7,217 nt of DNA from Butyrivibrio sp. UBA3740. Lineage in GTDB: Bacteria; Bacillota; Clostridia; Lachnospirales; Lachnospiraceae. This document shows positions 5,599 through 7,217 of this stretch, piece after piece. The notes below the pieces were generated by a model. The model was not told the origin of the DNA, ran no database searches, and worked only from the letters and a program-made list of their open reading frames with translations. Numbering within the stretch: position 1 is the first letter of the stretch; each line of letters opens with the position of its first letter. Location: assembly GCA_002372465.1 (NCBI GenBank), contig DFGW01000207.1:1-7217 (forward strand), written 5' to 3'. The position numbers were made by a program, and so were the translations under genes.

Positions 5599-6786
5599 AT
5601 GACGAAAATTGACATTATATCAGGCTTTCTTGGAGCCGGTAAGACAACTTTGATCAAGAAGCTTTTGAAGGAGGCTCTCGCCGGAACCAAAGTCGTTCTT
5701 ATTGAAAATGAATTTGGAGAGATCGGTATCGACGGTGGCTTCCTTAAGGAGTCCGGCATCGAGATCACTGAGATGAACTCAGGCTGCATCTGTTGTTCAT
5801 TGGTGGGCGATTTCGAGACTTCCCTTAAGCAGGTTATGGAACAGTACGCACCTGAGAGAATCCTCATCGAGCCATCAGGTGTTGGTAAACTCTCTGATGT
5901 TATGAGAGCCATCCAGAACATTGCCGACGGTGATGACAACATGGAGCTTAACAGCGCAGTTACTGTTGTTGACGTATCAAAGGCAAAGGTTTACATCAAG
6001 AATTTCGGTGAGTTCTTCATTAACCAGATTGAGAACGCCGGAACTATTATCCTTACAAGAACTGACAAGGCAGATCAGGCCAAGATCGAGACAGCTGTTG
6101 AGCTTATCAGACAGCACAACGCCAAGGCTACCATCATCACTACTCCTCTTGATCAGATCACAGGAAAAGAGATTTTGGACACCTTCGAGGGCAACAACGA
6201 CCTGGAGGCAGAGCTTCTTAAGATGGTAATGGAGCAGGAGCATGAGCACCACCATCATCACCATCATGATCACGGCAGCCACAAGACTGTTGCCGAGGAT
6301 GGATCAGTAATCTACAGCGCTCATCCCGACGGAGAGTGCGATGATGAAGAGTGCGAGTGCCACCATCATCACCATGACCACGACCACGACGAGCACGAGC
6401 ACGAACATGAGCACGAGCATCATCACCACGATGAGCATGACCACGATCACGATGAGCATGATGAGCATGATCACGACCATGAACATGAGCATAATCATCA
6501 CGACGCTGATGATATCTTCATGAGTTGGGGTATGGAGACTCCTCTTAAGTATACTAAGGAAGAGATCGAAGGTATGCTTGCAAGGCTTGAGGATGAGGAG
6601 ACCTACGGAATCGTTCTTCGTACAAAGGGCGTTGTTCCTTCAGTAGACGGCGCGTGGATCGAATTTGACTATGTTCCCGGCGAGTCTGACGTAAGAGATG
6701 GCGCAGCGGATGTTACAGGTAAGTTCTGCGTTATCGGCTCAGCGCTTAACGAGGACAATCTGCAGAAATTGTTCAGAAGACTGTGA
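5599..6786 (+). CDS. COG0523/CobW family G3E GTPase with His-rich metal-binding insert
   Basis: This 395-aa P-loop GTPase belongs to the CobW/COG0523 group, which uses GTP hydrolysis to deliver metals such as Zn, Co or Ni to client enzymes. The Walker A loop is GFLGAGKTT (9-17), the ENEFGEIGID segment is at 36-45 and the family metal site is CICC (63-66). EPSG is at 91-94, and the guanine-specificity motif appears as TRTD (153-156) in place of NKxD. Between the GTPase and C-terminal domains are two histidine clusters: residues 215-228 with ten His, and residues 255-301 with 26 His among 47 residues, alternating with Asp/Glu. A C-x4-C-x-C motif (247, 252, 254) sits just before the second. The C-terminal part (about 308-395) matches a CobW_C domain. 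The insert could buffer or store metal; similar His-rich tracts occur in UreG/HypB-type and CobW proteins. Which metal cannot be told from sequence. The neighbouring partial gene encodes a divergent relative. Confidence 0.93.
   Translation: MTKIDIISGFLGAGKTTLIKKLLKEALAGTKVVLIENEFGEIGIDGGFLKESGIEITEMNSGCICCSLVGDFETSLKQVMEQYAPERILIEPSGVGKLSDVMRAIQNIADGDDNMELNSAVTVVDVSKAKVYIKNFGEFFINQIENAGTIILTRTDKADQAKIETAVELIRQHNAKATIITTPLDQITGKEILDTFEGNNDLEAELLKMVMEQEHEHHHHHHHDHGSHKTVAEDGSVIYSAHPDGECDDEECECHHHHHDHDHDEHEHEHEHEHHHHDEHDHDHDEHDEHDHDHEHEHNHHDADDIFMSWGMETPLKYTKEEIEGMLARLEDEETYGIVLRTKGVVPSVDGAWIEFDYVPGESDVRDGAADVTGKFCVIGSALNEDNLQKLFRRL
6361..6501 (+). repeat. Low-complexity CAC/CAT-GAx tract encoding the poly-His/Asp/Glu segment
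   Basis: This 141-bp tract consists almost only of His (CAT/CAC), Asp and Glu codons. It is microsatellite-like, and imperfect GAGCAC, GATCAC and GATGAGCAT units recur. Slippage would change the number of His in multiples of the codon. It explains the Met/Val-rich open frames on the opposite strand. Confidence 0.8.
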
Positions 6787-6814
6787 GGAACCGAATTACT
6801 TTCCTGATTATTGT

Positions 6815-6839
6815 AGTGCTAATTGCAGTCCGAAGCACT
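6815..6839 (+). other. Stem-loop in the spacer between the CobW genes
   Basis: AGTGCT (6815-6820) pairs perfectly with AGCACT (6834-6839) around a 13-nt loop. No T tract follows, so it is not a terminator. It may be part of a folded intercistronic RNA. Confidence 0.35.
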
Positions 6840-6876
6840 TTGCTGCTGAGGACGTGAGAAAATGATTCAGATGTGA

Positions 6877-6913
6877 GCATGCCCTTCGCCGAAGACGACT
6901 TTCATGGGCATGC
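6877..6913 (+). other. Stem-loop upstream of the second CobW gene
   Basis: GCATGCCC (6877-6884) pairs perfectly with GGGCATGC (6906-6913). A small CTTC-GCC-GAAG hairpin (6884-6894) overlaps the inner end by one base. The stem ends 12 nt before the ribosome binding site of the next gene. Without a U tract it is unlikely to terminate transcription; it may shape processing, stability or translation of the downstream gene. Confidence 0.45.
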
Positions 6914-6924
6914 GAGATCATCAA

Positions 6925-6931
6925 TGAGGGA
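6925..6931 (+). promoter_or_regulatory. Ribosome binding site of the second CobW gene
   Basis: TGAGGGA places GAGGG (6926-6930) 10 nt before ATG 6941, a usable distance. It lies within the downstream copy of the direct repeat. Confidence 0.55.
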
Positions 6932-6940
6932 ACCGAATTG

Positions 6941-7217
6941 ATGAAACCCGTATATATTATTAATGGTTTTTTGGATGCGGGGAAGACAGACTTTTTCCGC
7001 TATACAATAGCTCAACCCTACTTCCGCACCAAGGGCAAGACCCTTCTTATCGTGTGTGAAGAGGGTGAGAATGATTATGAAGAGAAGCTCCTTAAGAACA
7101 CCAATACTGTTCTTGAGCTTATCGAGGATGAGGAGAATTTCACCCCCGAGGCTTTGATGAAGCTTGACGCCAAGTACAACCCGGAGCGTATCCTGGTGGA
7201 GTACAACGGCATGTGGA
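6941..7217 (+). CDS. Divergent CobW-like P-loop GTPase (3' partial)
   Basis: The first 92 residues of a second G3E/COG0523-like protein are visible; the frame is open at the right edge. It begins MKPVYIINGFLDAGKTDFF, with a P-loop GFLDAGKT at 9-16 aligned to that of the upstream protein. The next region reads LLIVCEEGENDYEEKLL where the upstream protein has its ENEFGE segment, and NPERILVEYNGMW where it has ERILIEPSGVG. No CxCC motif appears between these, so the canonical metal site is absent from its usual place. It is therefore a diverged partner rather than a duplicate. Pairing with a full CobW suggests a joint role in metal handling, perhaps with a membrane permease further downstream, but that is outside the window. 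I am confident of the superfamily, not of its activity. Confidence 0.8.
   Translation, partial: MKPVYIINGFLDAGKTDFFRYTIAQPYFRTKGKTLLIVCEEGENDYEEKLLKNTNTVLELIEDEENFTPEALMKLDAKYNPERILVEYNGMW

Larger units (their letters stand above)
6784..6939 (+). repeat. Near-perfect direct repeat bracketing the spacer between the two CobW genes
   Basis: TGAGGAACCGAATT (6784-6797), which includes the stop codon of the first gene, recurs as TGAGGGAACCGAATT (6925-6939), which carries the ribosome binding site of the second. They differ by one inserted G and start 141 bp apart. Removing one copy and the DNA between would leave the two genes 14-15 bp apart with a functional ribosome binding site. Confidence 0.6.

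Noticed and set aside
6304..6501. Met/Val/Ile-rich minus-strand frame that looks like a membrane protein
   Set aside because: CAT and CAC read in reverse give ATG and GTG, so it is an artefact of the His-rich repeat.
6877..6913. Hairpin as an intrinsic terminator between the CobW genes
   Set aside because: No T tract follows the stem, and the downstream gene has no visible promoter of its own.

Overview
The window reads as low-to-moderate G+C Firmicute chromosome, most likely Clostridia and plausibly Lachnospiraceae (Butyrivibrio/Roseburia-like). The grounds are strong GGAG-type ribosome binding sites, a preference for CTT, AAG and GAG codons, a TrpB2-type tryptophan synthase, a NrnA-like DHH phosphoesterase, a histidine-rich COG0523 GTPase beside a divergent paralogue, and a Cys/His 'HTG-x-CY' domain of a kind I associate with gut and rumen clostridia. 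The assignment is inferred from gene content and style, not from a marker gene. All real genes are on the + strand.

Layout. Positions 1-879 hold the C-terminal two thirds of a TrpB2-type tryptophan synthase beta chain, cut by the left edge. After 46 bp comes a 526-aa DHH/DHHA1 phosphoesterase (926-2506) with an unusual C-terminal extension, closed by a clear intrinsic terminator (2514-2557). A promoter-like sequence and a 170-180 nt structured leader precede a 902-aa membrane-anchored protein (2778-5486). That protein has a short basic N-terminus, one membrane segment, a very long coiled-coil stalk (11-residue repeats, then 7-residue repeats), a short phage-tail-like motif, a Cys/His-rich domain and an acidic Gly/Ser/Thr tail. 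A hairpin follows, and directly after it a near-consensus promoter (TTGACA, 17 bp, TAGAAT) drives a 395-aa COG0523/CobW GTPase (5599-6786) with a very histidine-rich insert. A 154-bp spacer with two stem-loops, bounded by a near-perfect 14/15-bp direct repeat, separates it from the start of a second, divergent CobW-like gene (6941 to the right edge).

Functional reading. There are three probable transcription units: trpB plus the DHH gene (amino-acid and nucleotide housekeeping), the surface-protein gene alone, and the CobW pair (metal allocation). The CobW pair looks like a metallochaperone unit: the first protein has an intact P-loop, the CxCC metal site and His/Cys-rich storage sequence, while the second keeps a P-loop but lacks CxCC in the visible part. 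The surface protein is the least explained gene. It has no recognisable enzymatic domain and looks like a long spacer projecting a Cys/His-rich head from the membrane. I see no mobile element, CRISPR array, tRNA or rRNA.
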